Origin: CAYUYV01 sp050331455
Lineage (GTDB): Bacteria > Pseudomonadota > Alphaproteobacteria > JAJFIK01
Direction: 5' to 3'
Assembly: GCA_050331455.1 (NCBI GenBank)
Contig: JBHJGV010000043.1
Coordinates: 1 to 64,000, forward strand
Length of the DNA: 64,000 bases
The notes beneath the pieces were generated by a model that saw only the letters and a program-made list of their open reading frames with translations, had not been told where the DNA came from and searched no databases. Both the position numbers and the translations under genes were made by a program. Shown here piece after piece: positions 9,746 through 18,673 of the stretch (its first letter is position 1; each line of letters opens with the position of its first letter).

Positions 9746-10355
9746 GGGCGCCGTCCCCGCTCGGGTCGGATCGGCGGGGCAGGGGCTCGTTCAACCGCTC
9801 CGCCCTCAGGGTGCCATTGTGGAAGGTGAACCGGTGAAGGGCTGTCCAGTTGACCTTGACCGGCGGCGGTCCCGTCATGTCCCAATGCATAGCTTGAGCG
9901 ATCAGTACCAGGATGATACCCTTGTGGGTCACGGCGGCGCAGTGCGCAACCGCGCCCTCGAGGCTCGCCAGCCAGTCCATCACCCGGGCGCCCGCCTCCC
10001 GCGGCGTTTCCCCGCCCAGGGGCCTGAAGTCGAGGCCGCGCGCCTCGTTTTCGGCCATGCCGTCCGGGTCCGCGGCGCGCAGAGCCGCGAGGGTGGCACC
10101 GGACCAACGGCCCCAATCCATCTCGATGAGGGCCGGCGCAGGCTCCGGCGCGGCCACCTCAAGGCACCGGGCGGTCTCCAGGGCCCGGGCCAGCGGGCTT
10201 GCAAACCAGCGGGTGCCGATGAGGTCGGGTGGCAGGGACAGGGCGGCGAGTTCGCTCCGGCCCCGTTCCGACAAAGGAATATCGGCATGTCCCTGAATTC
10301 GTCCCATTTCGTTCCAGGCGGTCCGTCCGTGGCGCAACAGGGCAATCGCGATCAT
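9735..10355 (-). CDS. Histidine phosphatase family protein (phosphoglycerate mutase-like)
   Basis: This 206-residue protein has the RHG catalytic motif near its start (LLRHGRTAWNEMGRIQGH), SPLARALETA for the second arginine, an acidic EMDWGRWSG block, and the second catalytic histidine in AVTHKGIILVL. This is the cofactor-dependent phosphoglycerate mutase / CobC / SixA superfamily. A small-molecule or sugar-phosphate phosphatase is more likely than a glycolytic mutase given the length and the glycosyltransferase neighbours; that is inference. The start codon overlaps the TGA of the upstream glycosyltransferase (ATGA, 10352-10355), which indicates translational coupling. The open frame extends upstream but that part lies inside the glycosyltransferase gene. 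Confidence 0.85.
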   Translation of the reverse strand: MIAIALLRHGRTAWNEMGRIQGHADIPLSERGRSELAALSLPPDLIGTRWFASPLARALETARCLEVAAPEPAPALIEMDWGRWSGATLAALRAADPDGMAENEARGLDFRPLGGETPREAGARVMDWLASLEGAVAHCAAVTHKGIILVLIAQAMHWDMTGPPPVKVNWTALHRFTFHNGTLRAERLNEPLPRRSDPSGDGAHGA

Positions 10356-11458
10356 CGATGAGTCTCCACAAGGCGGGTCAGGACGCGGTCCAGCCGACGC
10401 GCTGTGATCGTCAGGCCATGCGCGCGCTCCACCCGGTTGCGCCCGGCCGCGCCCATCCAGCTTCGGATGCTCCCATTGCGGATGAGATCGGCCAGACGCG
10501 CGGCATAGGCCGGCGGGTCCTGCGGCGTCAGCCAACCGCCCACAGGGGGCACGATCACAGCCGCCGGGCCCGGACCGTCGACGGCGAGCACCGGCCGGCC
10601 GGCCGCCTGGGCCTCCAGATAGACCATGCCGATTCCCTCGCCCAGGCCGGGCCAGGCGAAAATATGGGCGCCGGCCAGCGCGGCGAGGACCGCGTCCGTG
10701 TCCAGGGCGCCATGCCATGTGATGGGGACGCGGAGCCGTGACCGGGCCAGGGCTTCGATATCGCTGCGGGCGGCACCATCTCCGACCACGGACCAGCACC
10801 ATGTCGGCAGGCCGTCCACGGCTTGGAGCTGTGCCAGGGCCTCGATAAGAAACCGGTAGCTCCAGGTCTTTTCTCCCGCCCGCATCATGGCGATCGTCAG
10901 CAGAGTGACCGGTCCGTCCGTGGGTGGCGGATCGAGTGCGGCGAAAGGGGCCGTGTCGAGCATGGGCGGCAGGTCGAGAATGTGCGCGCCGGGCCGCGCC
11001 GCCGCCTCGATACCGCTGCGGTCCCGGGGGCTCAGCACCAAATGGCAGGTGGCGGCTCTCAGCGCCTCCAAACTGCGGGCGTGAAACCCGGCCCAGGGCC
11101 CGTCTGCCCGTTTGGGACTGAAGGAGCCCTCCGCGATGACATAGGGACAGGCCCATTTCTTGGCTAAGGCCGGGCCGAGCAGGTCCGGTGCTTTATAATG
11201 ACAATGATATGTGAACAGAAGATCGGGCCTTTCCGGGCTCTCGTTCAGGACACGTTTGACGTCCGCACGGGCTTCCTCTTCCAGCTGCGCCTGGAGTGCC
11301 GGGTCGCCCCGCCCGTCCCAGGTCCTCAATCCCGACAGGACCGTCACATCGTGACCGGCCATGGTCAAGACGCGGATCAGCAAGCGGGCGATGGTCCGGT
11401 CGCCGGACGGGTTGAGTGCGTCGGGCGGCTTCATGGGGGCGTAGAATCCGATCCTCAT
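10352..11458 (-). CDS. Glycosyltransferase family 4-type protein
   Basis: This 368-residue predicted retaining glycosyltransferase has a GT-B fold. The N-terminus (MRIGFYAPMKPPDALNPSGDRTIARLL) is a typical acceptor-side Rossmann start with a glycine-rich loop. The C-terminal half has VVGDGAARSDIE, ITWHGALDTDAVLAALAGAH and PGLGEGIGMVYLEAQAAGRPVLAVDG, where the E-x7-E donor-binding signature falls. Both ends overlap neighbours by four bases (ATGA at 11455-11458 and 10352-10355), placing it in the middle of a tightly coupled operon with two other glycosyltransferases and a phosphatase. The sugar and acceptor are unknown. Confidence 0.85.
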   Translation of the reverse strand: MRIGFYAPMKPPDALNPSGDRTIARLLIRVLTMAGHDVTVLSGLRTWDGRGDPALQAQLEEEARADVKRVLNESPERPDLLFTYHCHYKAPDLLGPALAKKWACPYVIAEGSFSPKRADGPWAGFHARSLEALRAATCHLVLSPRDRSGIEAAARPGAHILDLPPMLDTAPFAALDPPPTDGPVTLLTIAMMRAGEKTWSYRFLIEALAQLQAVDGLPTWCWSVVGDGAARSDIEALARSRLRVPITWHGALDTDAVLAALAGAHIFAWPGLGEGIGMVYLEAQAAGRPVLAVDGPGPAAVIVPPVGGWLTPQDPPAYAARLADLIRNGSIRSWMGAAGRNRVERAHGLTITARRLDRVLTRLVETHR

Positions 11459-12690
11459 GGGTCGAGCCCCAACAGGCCGGCGACGGTAGAAAGCCCGGTT
11501 TCGGCGCCGAAATGGGTCCGCACATGGGCCTGCCCGGCGGTGCCCAGCCGCTGGCGCAGATCGGGACGGCTCGCCAGGTGCTCAAGGGCTTCGGCCAGGG
11601 CCGGGTCGTTCCCGGGCGGAACGAGCCAGCCGGTCTCCCCGTGGGTGATCAGCTCCGGGATGGCCGAAACCTCCGAAGACAGACAGGTGAGGCCCTGGGA
11701 CATTGCTTCCATGAGCACATTGGGCAAGCCGTCCCGGTTGCCGTCCCGGCCGATCCGGCTGGGCAGGATAAAGAGATCGGCCCGGCGCAAGGCATCGAAC
11801 ACCACCTCCCGGGGCTGGGCGCCCATCCAGGTGATCCGCTCGGCAAGACCCGCCGCCGCGGCTTGCCGGCGCAGCGCCCCGGCCAGGGGACCGCCGCCGA
11901 TCAGCGTCCAGGTCCAGGCCCGGCCCGCGGGCAGATGCGCCAGGGCTCGGAGCAAGCCGTCAAGCCCCTTTTTCTCCACGGCACGGGCCACGGTGATCAG
12001 GCGCACCGGATGGTCCGGATCCGTTCCGTCGGCGGGGCGATTGCGCGGGGGCGGAGCCGCCGGCACATCGCGCCAGTCGAGGCCGTGATAGGCAAGATGC
12101 ACTCTGGCCCCGTGACGGGGTGCAAGGCGGGCCAGGTGATCGCGCCCGATCCGCGTGCAGGTCACGGCAAAGCGCGCGCCGGCGAGCTTGCTCCGGATCT
12201 CCCAGTCCGGCGTCGTCCAAATGTCCACCGCATGGGCCGAAACGCTCCAGGGCAGGTTTAGGAGGAGGGATGCATAGCGGGCCACGGAACTCGGCGTGTG
12301 CAGAAAATGGGCGTGCAGATGGCTCATCTGCCTGGACGCCTCCGCGGCCAGCACCAGGGCCTGACCGAAACGGCGGATCCGGTTTCGGGTCGGGTCCCGG
12401 GCCAGGTCTTTCAGCCAGGCCCGAACGGTCCGCCAAAGGCGCGCGCGGGACAATGCCGACCCGGCGGCGCGCAGCACCCGCAAAGGCTCATGGTGCAGAT
12501 ATTCGGGCAGATAGAGGACCGGCGCCTTGATGCGCCCGTGGACGGGGTGGCGCGCCGTGTCCGTGGAATGGCGCAGGGAGATGATCACGAAATCGGCGCC
12601 CCGCGCCTCCAGCCCCTCAATTTCCTGGGCGATGAAGGTCTCCGACAGGCGCGGATAGCCCTTGAGGACAAGGCCGATGGGGCCGGTCAT
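11455..12690 (-). CDS. Glycosyltransferase family 4 (exopolysaccharide type)
   Basis: This 411-residue glycosyltransferase begins with MTGPIGLVLKGYPRLSETFI, a start common to GT4 enzymes of exopolysaccharide and colanic-acid-like pathways. The C-terminal GT4 domain shows ITVARAVEKKGLDGLLRAL, LIGGGPLAGALRRQAAAAGL and SRIGRDGNRDGLPNVLMEAMSQGLTCLSSEVSAIPELI, with the donor-binding E-x7-E region. The ATG at 12690 overlaps the upstream TGA in the ATGA arrangement (12687-12690); the longer open frame to 12933 lies within the upstream gene and has no family character. It is the second gene of the five-gene operon. Confidence 0.87.
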   Translation of the reverse strand: MTGPIGLVLKGYPRLSETFIAQEIEGLEARGADFVIISLRHSTDTARHPVHGRIKAPVLYLPEYLHHEPLRVLRAAGSALSRARLWRTVRAWLKDLARDPTRNRIRRFGQALVLAAEASRQMSHLHAHFLHTPSSVARYASLLLNLPWSVSAHAVDIWTTPDWEIRSKLAGARFAVTCTRIGRDHLARLAPRHGARVHLAYHGLDWRDVPAAPPPRNRPADGTDPDHPVRLITVARAVEKKGLDGLLRALAHLPAGRAWTWTLIGGGPLAGALRRQAAAAGLAERITWMGAQPREVVFDALRRADLFILPSRIGRDGNRDGLPNVLMEAMSQGLTCLSSEVSAIPELITHGETGWLVPPGNDPALAEALEHLASRPDLRQRLGTAGQAHVRTHFGAETGLSTVAGLLGLDP

Positions 12691-13889
12691 GGCGCGGCGC
12701 CCGAGGCCCGGCTCCTGTCGCCCAAGATATGCTGGGCAATCCAGTCCGTGATGGTTGCAAGGCCGTCCAGAAGGCCGGGGACGAGGCGCGCGGACGGTCG
12801 CGGCTGATCGGGCAGGGCACGCAGGGCCTCGACCAAGGGGCCCGGATCCCGGGTCCGCGCGGCCCCGGTTTCCACCGGATCCTCCAGCATGCGGATCAAA
12901 CCCAGCGCCGCCGCTTCGCGCGCGCGAAGCCACTGTTCAAGGCGCGGGCGCATGCGCGGCACGATAATGGCCGGCCGGTCATGGGTCAGAATCTCGCAAA
13001 AGGTGTTGTAGCCGCCCATGGCGAGGGTGCCGGCCGCCCGGGCCATCGTGCGGTCGAGCGTGGGATCGAAGACGCAGGTGTCCACGCGCGGCAGACCGGA
13101 TGCCCGAGCCTCGAAGCCCGACCGCACGGCCGGGTCCAGAAAGGGACCCATGACGATGCGGGCGGGCCAGGGCAGGTCGGCCCCGCTTTCATAGGCGCTC
13201 AGGGCCCAGTCGATCAGGCCGTCGCCATCGCCGCCGCCGCCCGTCGTGACCAGCAGAAACGGGTCCTCGGTATCGTCGGACCACGTACCCCGGCGCAGAT
13301 AGCCCGTATAGGTGATACGAGCGCCCATGATGGGGCCGAGGGGCAACCGTTCCAGAGGGCGGTGAATCTGGGGCAGACCGTAGATCCAGACATGGCTGTA
13401 GAAGGTTTCGAGGGCATCGAGGCTGCCCCGGCGCGTCCAGTCGGCGAGAACGCGGTCCGGCGCATCGAGCACGTCCCGGACGCCGAGCACGACCGGAATG
13501 TCCCGCTCCCGCGCGAGGTCGAGCGCCGGCAGCATCTCGCCGCGAAGGCCCGTGGGTTCCTTGTCCACGATAATCAGGTCCGGCCGGAACGCCGACACGG
13601 TATGGCACAGGATGGAGCGGCGCAGGGCGATGGTTTCGTCGATGTCGAAGGGCAGACGCAGGGCCTCGTAAGTGCCGCTGCGCCGTTTGATGACCCCCGG
13701 AATGCGCACGAAATCCACCCGTGGGCCGAAATCGAAGCTCCCTATGATCGGAGATCCGGATACGATCAGGGTCGAAGCGTCGGCGAAAGCCCGGGTGATG
13801 GCATGGGCGATGGTGCTCGTGCGCCGCAAATGGCCGAGCCCGAACGTGTCGTGACTGTACATGAGCACCCGCAGTCCGGCCGGTCCCAT
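12687..13889 (-). CDS. MurG-like glycosyltransferase (COG4671-type), first gene of operon
   Basis: This 400-residue protein resembles the predicted glycosyltransferase group COG4671. The N-terminal motif MYSHDTFGLGHLRRTSTIAHAI is characteristic, followed by GSPIIGSF, VDKEPTGLRGEMLPAL, RITYTGYLRRG and a donor-site block (GTLAMGGYNTFCEILTHDRPAIIVPR). I chose the ATG at 13889 because the conserved fold starts within ten residues; in-frame ATGs at 13943 and 14045 would overlap the divergent ABC-like gene's leader. It heads the minus-strand operon, and its start is only 142 bases from the divergent exporter-like gene at 14032, so the two units probably share a regulatory region. Confidence 0.83.
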   Translation of the reverse strand: MGPAGLRVLMYSHDTFGLGHLRRTSTIAHAITRAFADASTLIVSGSPIIGSFDFGPRVDFVRIPGVIKRRSGTYEALRLPFDIDETIALRRSILCHTVSAFRPDLIIVDKEPTGLRGEMLPALDLARERDIPVVLGVRDVLDAPDRVLADWTRRGSLDALETFYSHVWIYGLPQIHRPLERLPLGPIMGARITYTGYLRRGTWSDDTEDPFLLVTTGGGGDGDGLIDWALSAYESGADLPWPARIVMGPFLDPAVRSGFEARASGLPRVDTCVFDPTLDRTMARAAGTLAMGGYNTFCEILTHDRPAIIVPRMRPRLEQWLRAREAAALGLIRMLEDPVETGAARTRDPGPLVEALRALPDQPRPSARLVPGLLDGLATITDWIAQHILGDRSRASGAAP

Positions 13890-14031
13890 GGCAGAGGCGT
13901 CTCCCTTTCCACCCGCGCCGTGCTGGCGCTGGCCGCTCGCCATGCCTATCTTCGCGGCACCCCGTCCCGCAAGAGCGCAGACCGGCATTCGATGGGGTCG
14001 TGTCAATTGTCCGCGAAGGAAACCGGTGACC

Positions 14032-16749
14032 ATGGCCGACGACATGGAGCCTCGCCTGTTCCGATATATCTGGCGTCACAGCCGCCGGGAGCAGACCGTC
14101 ATCCTGGTGATGGTGCTTGCCGCACTGCCGGTCTATTTCGCCTCGCTCAACCTGCCGCGGATGATCGTGAACGGCCCCATCGCCGGCGAGGGCTTCGGCG
14201 ACGGGGATCCGGCGCAACTGTTCGGTCGCATCGTTCTGCCCATTGGGCCGGACGGCTGGGTCCTGTTCGAGGGCCTCCCCCTGGACCGGGGCGGCATGCT
14301 GATCGCCCTGTCGCTTGTTTTTCTGGGCCTCGTACTCGTCAACGGCCTGTTCAAATTCGCGATCAATACCTTCAAGGGGCTCTTGGGCGAGCGGCTGCTC
14401 CGGCGTTTGCGCTACGAACTCGTCGACCGGGTCCTGCGCTTCCCCACCCCCCATTTTCGCCGGGTAAGGGCCTCGGAAATCGCCACGATGGTGAAGGATG
14501 AGGTGGAGCCCCTGGGCGGCTTTATCGGCGATGCCTTTGTCCTGCCGCTCTACCAGGCCGGCCTCGCCATGACGGCGCTGATCTTCATCATGGTACAGAG
14601 CGTCTTTCTGGGGCTTCTTGCGCTTGCCGTGGTTCTGCTCCAGGCGTTCCTGATCCCCTGGCTGAGACAGCCGATCCTCGATCTCGGCCGCCAGCGCCAA
14701 CTCGCCGCGCGCAATCTGGCCGGCCGGGTCGCGGAGATCGTCGACGGGATCCATGAACTGAGGACCCACGACACCACCAACTATGCCCGCGCCGATATCA
14801 GCGAGCGTCTGGGCAAGATTTTCTGGATCCGGGCTGCGCTCTACCAGCGCAAGTTCATGATCAAGTTTCTGAACAATTTTCTGTCCCAGTTGACGCCCTT
14901 CCTGTTCTACCTGGTTGGGGGGCTGCTGGTCATTCGAGGGCAGATGGATATCGGCCAGCTCGTCGCGGTCATCGCGGCCTACAAGGATCTGCCGGCCCCC
15001 ATCAAGGAACTGATCAACTGGGACCACCAGCGCAATGACGTTCAGATCAAATACGAACAGGTGGTCGATCACTTCAATCCCGACGGCCTTGTTCCGTCGG
15101 AGCGGCAGAGCCTTGAGGACCACACCATCGAGCGCCTGGACGGTGAGATCCGCCTGCAGAATGTCAGTGTGATCGACGATAGCGGCGCGCGCTATCTGGA
15201 AGGGATCAGTTTCGCCATGCCTCCGGGCCGCCGGGTTGCCGTGGTCGGTCCCATCGGCGGCGGCAAGGAATATCTCGCGCCCCTTCTGGTGCGCATCATG
15301 GCGCCCACGGAAGGCGAAATCACCATCGGATCGGAGGATCTGCAGGACCTGCCGGACCATGTCGTGGGCCGGCGTCTTGCCTATGCGGGAGCCGAAACCT
15401 TCCTGTTCCCTTCCAGCGTGCGGGACAATCTCATCCATGTGCTGCGCAATCGACCCGTGGTGCTCGACCTTCCCCGGGATCCGGGGGATCGCCGCCTGCG
15501 CGAGCGTCACCGGCGGGAAGCGGATGCCGCCGGCAATGCCTCCTTCGGCCTCGAAGCGGACTGGATCGACTACAATGCCATTGGTGCAGACGGGCCGAAG
15601 GACCTGGACCTGCGCCTGATCGAGGCCGCCGAGATCGTCAGCCTGCGCGAGGATTTTTATGAGTTCGGCCTGCGTGGCAGCGCCGATCCGGCCAGCTTCC
15701 CCGGTATCGACGATCGATTGCTTAAGGCACGCCGGCGCATTGCTGAGCGCCTCAAGGCCGAAACCCAGGGCAAGGTGATCGAACTGTTTGAGCCCGGAAA
15801 GTTCAACCGCAATGCCACGATCGGCGAGAATATCCTGTTCGGAACGCCGCGCAGCCGCGATTTCGCACCCGGCGCCGTCGCCGCCCATCCCTATGTGCAA
15901 AGGGTGCTCAAGGATGTGGAGCTGACGGACGACCTTTTGGCCATGGGGGTGGAGATCGCCTCCACCATGGTTGAGATGTTTGCCGATCTGCCCCCGGATC
16001 ACGAGTTTTTCGACCAGTTCAGCTTTATCTCGTCGCGCAATCTGCCGGAATTCCAGGCCCTCACGAACCGTCTGAACCGGAACGGGATTGAGACCGCGTC
16101 GGCGGACGAGCGGGCGCGGCTGAAGGCCCTGCCGTTCATGTATATCGAGAGCCGGCACCGCCTGAAGCTCATCACGCCCGAGGTCGAGGCCAAAGTGCTC
16201 GCGGCCCGCGCGGCCTTCGCGGCCGGTCTATCGCCGGATCTTGAGGGCACGGTCGATTTCTTCGACCCGGACCGATACAGCCCCGGCGCAAGCGTGCTCG
16301 ACAATGTGCTCCTGGGGCGGATCGCCTATGGCCAGGCGGGCGCGCAGGGAACCGTCCGACGCATCGTGTCTGAGGTCCTGGAGGAATTCGACCTGACCCT
16401 GATCGTGTTGTGCCTCGGCCTCGATTTCGAGGTGGGGGCGGGCGGGCGGCGCCTGACGGCGGCCCAGCGCCAGAAGCTGGCTATCGCCCGGGCCCTGATC
16501 AAGCGGCCGGATCTTCTCATCGTGGATCTTGCCTTGGCCGGGCTCGACGCGCCGACTCAAAACCGCATCTTGAGCCGCGTGCTCGCCTTTCCCCATCTGG
16601 CGGGGGTGATGTGGGTGCTCAACCGGCCGGAACTGGCGGCGAATTTCGACCATGTGCTGGTGGTGGAGGACGGGCATATCGTGGAGCAGGGGCGCTTTGA
16701 CGGGCTCGCCAACGGCTCCGGCACGCTCAGCCGTATGCTGAAGAGCTGA
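14032..16749 (+). CDS. ABC-exporter-like membrane protein with degenerate ATPase and large insertion
   Basis: This 905-residue protein starts with an ABC-exporter transmembrane domain: membrane segments at roughly residues 22-40, 88-110, two or more between 165 and 210, and 280-305. A nucleotide-binding domain follows (about 375-905), but every catalytic motif is altered. The Walker A is GPIGGGKE (406-413), keeping Lys412 but with Glu413 instead of Ser/Thr. The signature reads LTAAQ (808-812) instead of LSGGQ. After the Walker B aspartate (Asp832) the catalytic glutamate is Leu833. The H-loop histidine is Asn864. About 280 extra residues (roughly 471-750) separate the Q-loop side from the signature side, and three phrases of the type xxNxLxG recur (VRDNLIHVL, GENILFGT, LDNVLLGR). 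ATP hydrolysis looks unlikely. It is divergent from the glycosyltransferase operon and is followed by a cyclic-nucleotide-binding gene. Confidence 0.85.
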   Translation: MADDMEPRLFRYIWRHSRREQTVILVMVLAALPVYFASLNLPRMIVNGPIAGEGFGDGDPAQLFGRIVLPIGPDGWVLFEGLPLDRGGMLIALSLVFLGLVLVNGLFKFAINTFKGLLGERLLRRLRYELVDRVLRFPTPHFRRVRASEIATMVKDEVEPLGGFIGDAFVLPLYQAGLAMTALIFIMVQSVFLGLLALAVVLLQAFLIPWLRQPILDLGRQRQLAARNLAGRVAEIVDGIHELRTHDTTNYARADISERLGKIFWIRAALYQRKFMIKFLNNFLSQLTPFLFYLVGGLLVIRGQMDIGQLVAVIAAYKDLPAPIKELINWDHQRNDVQIKYEQVVDHFNPDGLVPSERQSLEDHTIERLDGEIRLQNVSVIDDSGARYLEGISFAMPPGRRVAVVGPIGGGKEYLAPLLVRIMAPTEGEITIGSEDLQDLPDHVVGRRLAYAGAETFLFPSSVRDNLIHVLRNRPVVLDLPRDPGDRRLRERHRREADAAGNASFGLEADWIDYNAIGADGPKDLDLRLIEAAEIVSLREDFYEFGLRGSADPASFPGIDDRLLKARRRIAERLKAETQGKVIELFEPGKFNRNATIGENILFGTPRSRDFAPGAVAAHPYVQRVLKDVELTDDLLAMGVEIASTMVEMFADLPPDHEFFDQFSFISSRNLPEFQALTNRLNRNGIETASADERARLKALPFMYIESRHRLKLITPEVEAKVLAARAAFAAGLSPDLEGTVDFFDPDRYSPGASVLDNVLLGRIAYGQAGAQGTVRRIVSEVLEEFDLTLIVLCLGLDFEVGAGGRRLTAAQRQKLAIARALIKRPDLLIVDLALAGLDAPTQNRILSRVLAFPHLAGVMWVLNRPELAANFDHVLVVEDGHIVEQGRFDGLANGSGTLSRMLKS

Positions 16750-16801
16750 ACCGTCCGGCACAGTCCGGCCGGACGGCCCGGGAATGGAAAGGAGATTGGC
16801 G

Positions 16802-17275
16802 ATGGGTTTGAAGGAGGAAGTCGATCTGCTGCGGCGCATCCCGCTGCTCGCGAAAGTGGATACAGCCCAGATCAAGCTTCTCGCCTTCGCCAGCGAACGC
16901 CTGACCTTCGAAGCGGAGCAAACCCTGTTTCGCCAGGGCGAGGAAGGCGACGGCGCTTATCTGATCATCTCCGGCGAGGCCGATGTGGTGGTCGAGGCGC
17001 CCTCCGGGCCGATCCAGATCGCCCGCGTGGAACGGAATGCCTTTATCGGCGAAATCGCCATTCTGTGCGACGTGCCCAGGACCGCGTCCGTGATCGCCCA
17101 CACACGGCTGGAGACCCTGAAGATCTCCAAGGAACTTTTCTTCCGCATGGTGACGGAGTTTCCGGTCATGGCCGTGGAGGTCATGCGCGTGCTCGCCGAA
17201 CGCCTGGAGCACACGACGGAATTGTTGCGCGATGCCCGGACCGATCTGGCATCCGCCAAGGCCGGCGACGCATGA
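16802..17275 (+). CDS. Cyclic nucleotide-binding domain protein (stand-alone)
   Basis: This 157-residue protein consists of one Crp-like cyclic nucleotide-binding domain. LFRQGEEGDGAYLIISGEADV and AFIGEIAILCDVPRTASVIA match the ligand pocket, the second with the FGE-like and RTAS elements that bind the cyclic nucleotide phosphate. No helix-turn-helix follows; the C-terminus is a helix (about 125-157), so it is not a conventional Crp/Fnr regulator. The start is fixed by a strong ribosome binding site AAAGGAG (16788-16794) before the ATG at 16802. It lies 52 bases downstream of the degenerate ABC-like gene and is probably co-transcribed with it, suggesting it senses a ligand for that protein. 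That link is inference. Confidence 0.85.
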   Translation: MGLKEEVDLLRRIPLLAKVDTAQIKLLAFASERLTFEAEQTLFRQGEEGDGAYLIISGEADVVVEAPSGPIQIARVERNAFIGEIAILCDVPRTASVIAHTRLETLKISKELFFRMVTEFPVMAVEVMRVLAERLEHTTELLRDARTDLASAKAGDA

Positions 17276-17299
17276 CGCCGGCCCTCCGGCACCGGAGGA

Positions 17300-18475
17300 T
17301 CAGTCTTCGCCCATGCGGTTTTTTGCATTGTCTCCGGGCTGGGCGGCCCCGGATTGGGCGGCCCCGCACTGGGTGGCCCGGAAGGCGCGGGGCGTCACCC
17401 CGACCGCGGCCTTGAAGGCCCGATTGAACGGTCCGACGGACCCAAAGCCACTGTCGAGGGCAATCGACAGGATCGCCCGGTCTCCATGGGCCGGGTCGGC
17501 GAGCAGCGCCTTGGCATGCTCCACCCGATAGGCATTCACAAGCTGATTGAAATTGCTGTGGTCCAGCGCCGCCGTGACCGCCCGGCTGACTTTGTAGTCC
17601 GGAACCCGAAGGCGCGCCGCCATATCGGACACTTTCAGGGACGGGGTCAGATAAGCCTTGCCCTCGCGCAAGGCCCCTTCAATCGCCGCACCCAGACGTC
17701 GCTCGTCCTCGCTCGGCCCAGCGGAGCGGATGGGCGCGCGAGGCGTGTGGGGTGTGTCGGCGGGAGCGGTTCGGAGCGGGAGGCCATTCACGGCCCCCGC
17801 GCCCTTCAGAGGAACCACGGGATGGTGCAGGCGGTAGACCACCGCCGCGCCGCCGCCCAGGATCGCCGCCAGGGCACACAGGGCCTTGATGGGATCCGCC
17901 AGAGCCGCCTCGAGGGAGCCGTTTTGAGGGCTTCGCAGCCACACCACCGCAAGGCTGATTGCCGCTCCGTAGAGGATGGCGAAGATAAGCCTCAAGCGCC
18001 GCTCGCCCGGTAAGGTCTGGCTGGACCAGGTGCGAACGGCCTCCCAGAAGGACAGCACCAGGACGGTGGAGCTGAGCAGATGCTGTCCATTGGCGGCGAT
18101 CCGCAGGGGCGTGCCCGCGCTTGCCACGGCAAGATCGACCAGGGCCGGCCCATTGATGGCGATCACCACCAGAAGATGGCGGGTGCCGAAAGCCGGGTCG
18201 GCGCGGAACAGGCTGCGGGAAAACAGCCAGAACCAGCCGCAGGTGGCCGCCCCGCCGACCGCCACGATGGGGGTCAGCGGACCGAAACCGGCAAAGACCT
18301 TGCCGATCAGCATCAAGAACACCGAGCCGCAAAACAGGGCCCAGGTCACGAGCAGCGCCGTGCGCATCGGTGCGGCCAGGCTGACCAGCACGCCCGCCAG
18401 CGCGACCGCCGCCACGCTCAACTCGATGATCTCGGCCGTGGAAAAAGGGGCATGGGGCGACACGGACTGCTCCAT
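17300..18475 (-). CDS. Membrane-anchored AraC-family transcriptional regulator
   Basis: This 391-residue protein combines an N-terminal membrane region with about six or seven hydrophobic helices (residues 10-215) and a C-terminal AraC/XylS double helix-turn-helix (about 285-370). In the latter, SDMAARLRVPDYKVSRAV and SIALDSGFGSVGPFNRAFKAAVGVTPRAFR are the two helix-turn-helix segments. Such proteins are expected to bind DNA from the inner membrane and to sense a lipid-soluble or periplasmic signal. The start is the ATG at 18475; a GTG at 18487 directly abuts the purine-rich stretch. It is divergent from a DUF2306 membrane protein with about 200 bases between starts, a likely target. Confidence 0.87.
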   Translation of the reverse strand: MEQSVSPHAPFSTAEIIELSVAAVALAGVLVSLAAPMRTALLVTWALFCGSVFLMLIGKVFAGFGPLTPIVAVGGAATCGWFWLFSRSLFRADPAFGTRHLLVVIAINGPALVDLAVASAGTPLRIAANGQHLLSSTVLVLSFWEAVRTWSSQTLPGERRLRLIFAILYGAAISLAVVWLRSPQNGSLEAALADPIKALCALAAILGGGAAVVYRLHHPVVPLKGAGAVNGLPLRTAPADTPHTPRAPIRSAGPSEDERRLGAAIEGALREGKAYLTPSLKVSDMAARLRVPDYKVSRAVTAALDHSNFNQLVNAYRVEHAKALLADPAHGDRAILSIALDSGFGSVGPFNRAFKAAVGVTPRAFRATQCGAAQSGAAQPGDNAKNRMGED

Positions 18476-18673
18476 TCGTCTTCGCACTCTCCGTCACGAT
18501 AGCCCCGGAAACACGTCTGAGAAGCCGATCCCTTGGGGAAAAAACGCGCCGATTTCCAAATGGGCAAGACCGGCCGGGGCCGCTCGCCTTACGCCGGACT
18601 GCCCGGGACGGCGGCGCGGGGCGCCGGCCGACCGGGTTGGTGCGTTTTTCACAGTGATGGGGAGAGTGGAACC

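Noticed and set aside
13189..16158. Minus-strand frame of 989 codons opposite the ABC-like gene
   Set aside because: A shadow: it crosses the real glycosyltransferase gene in another frame and has no recognisable fold. Considered because of its length.
14032..16749. Possible frameshift or fusion artefact in the ABC-like gene
   Set aside because: The reading frame is continuous from a plausible start to the C-terminal ABC domain, and codon use looks even through the insertion, so the gene looks intact.
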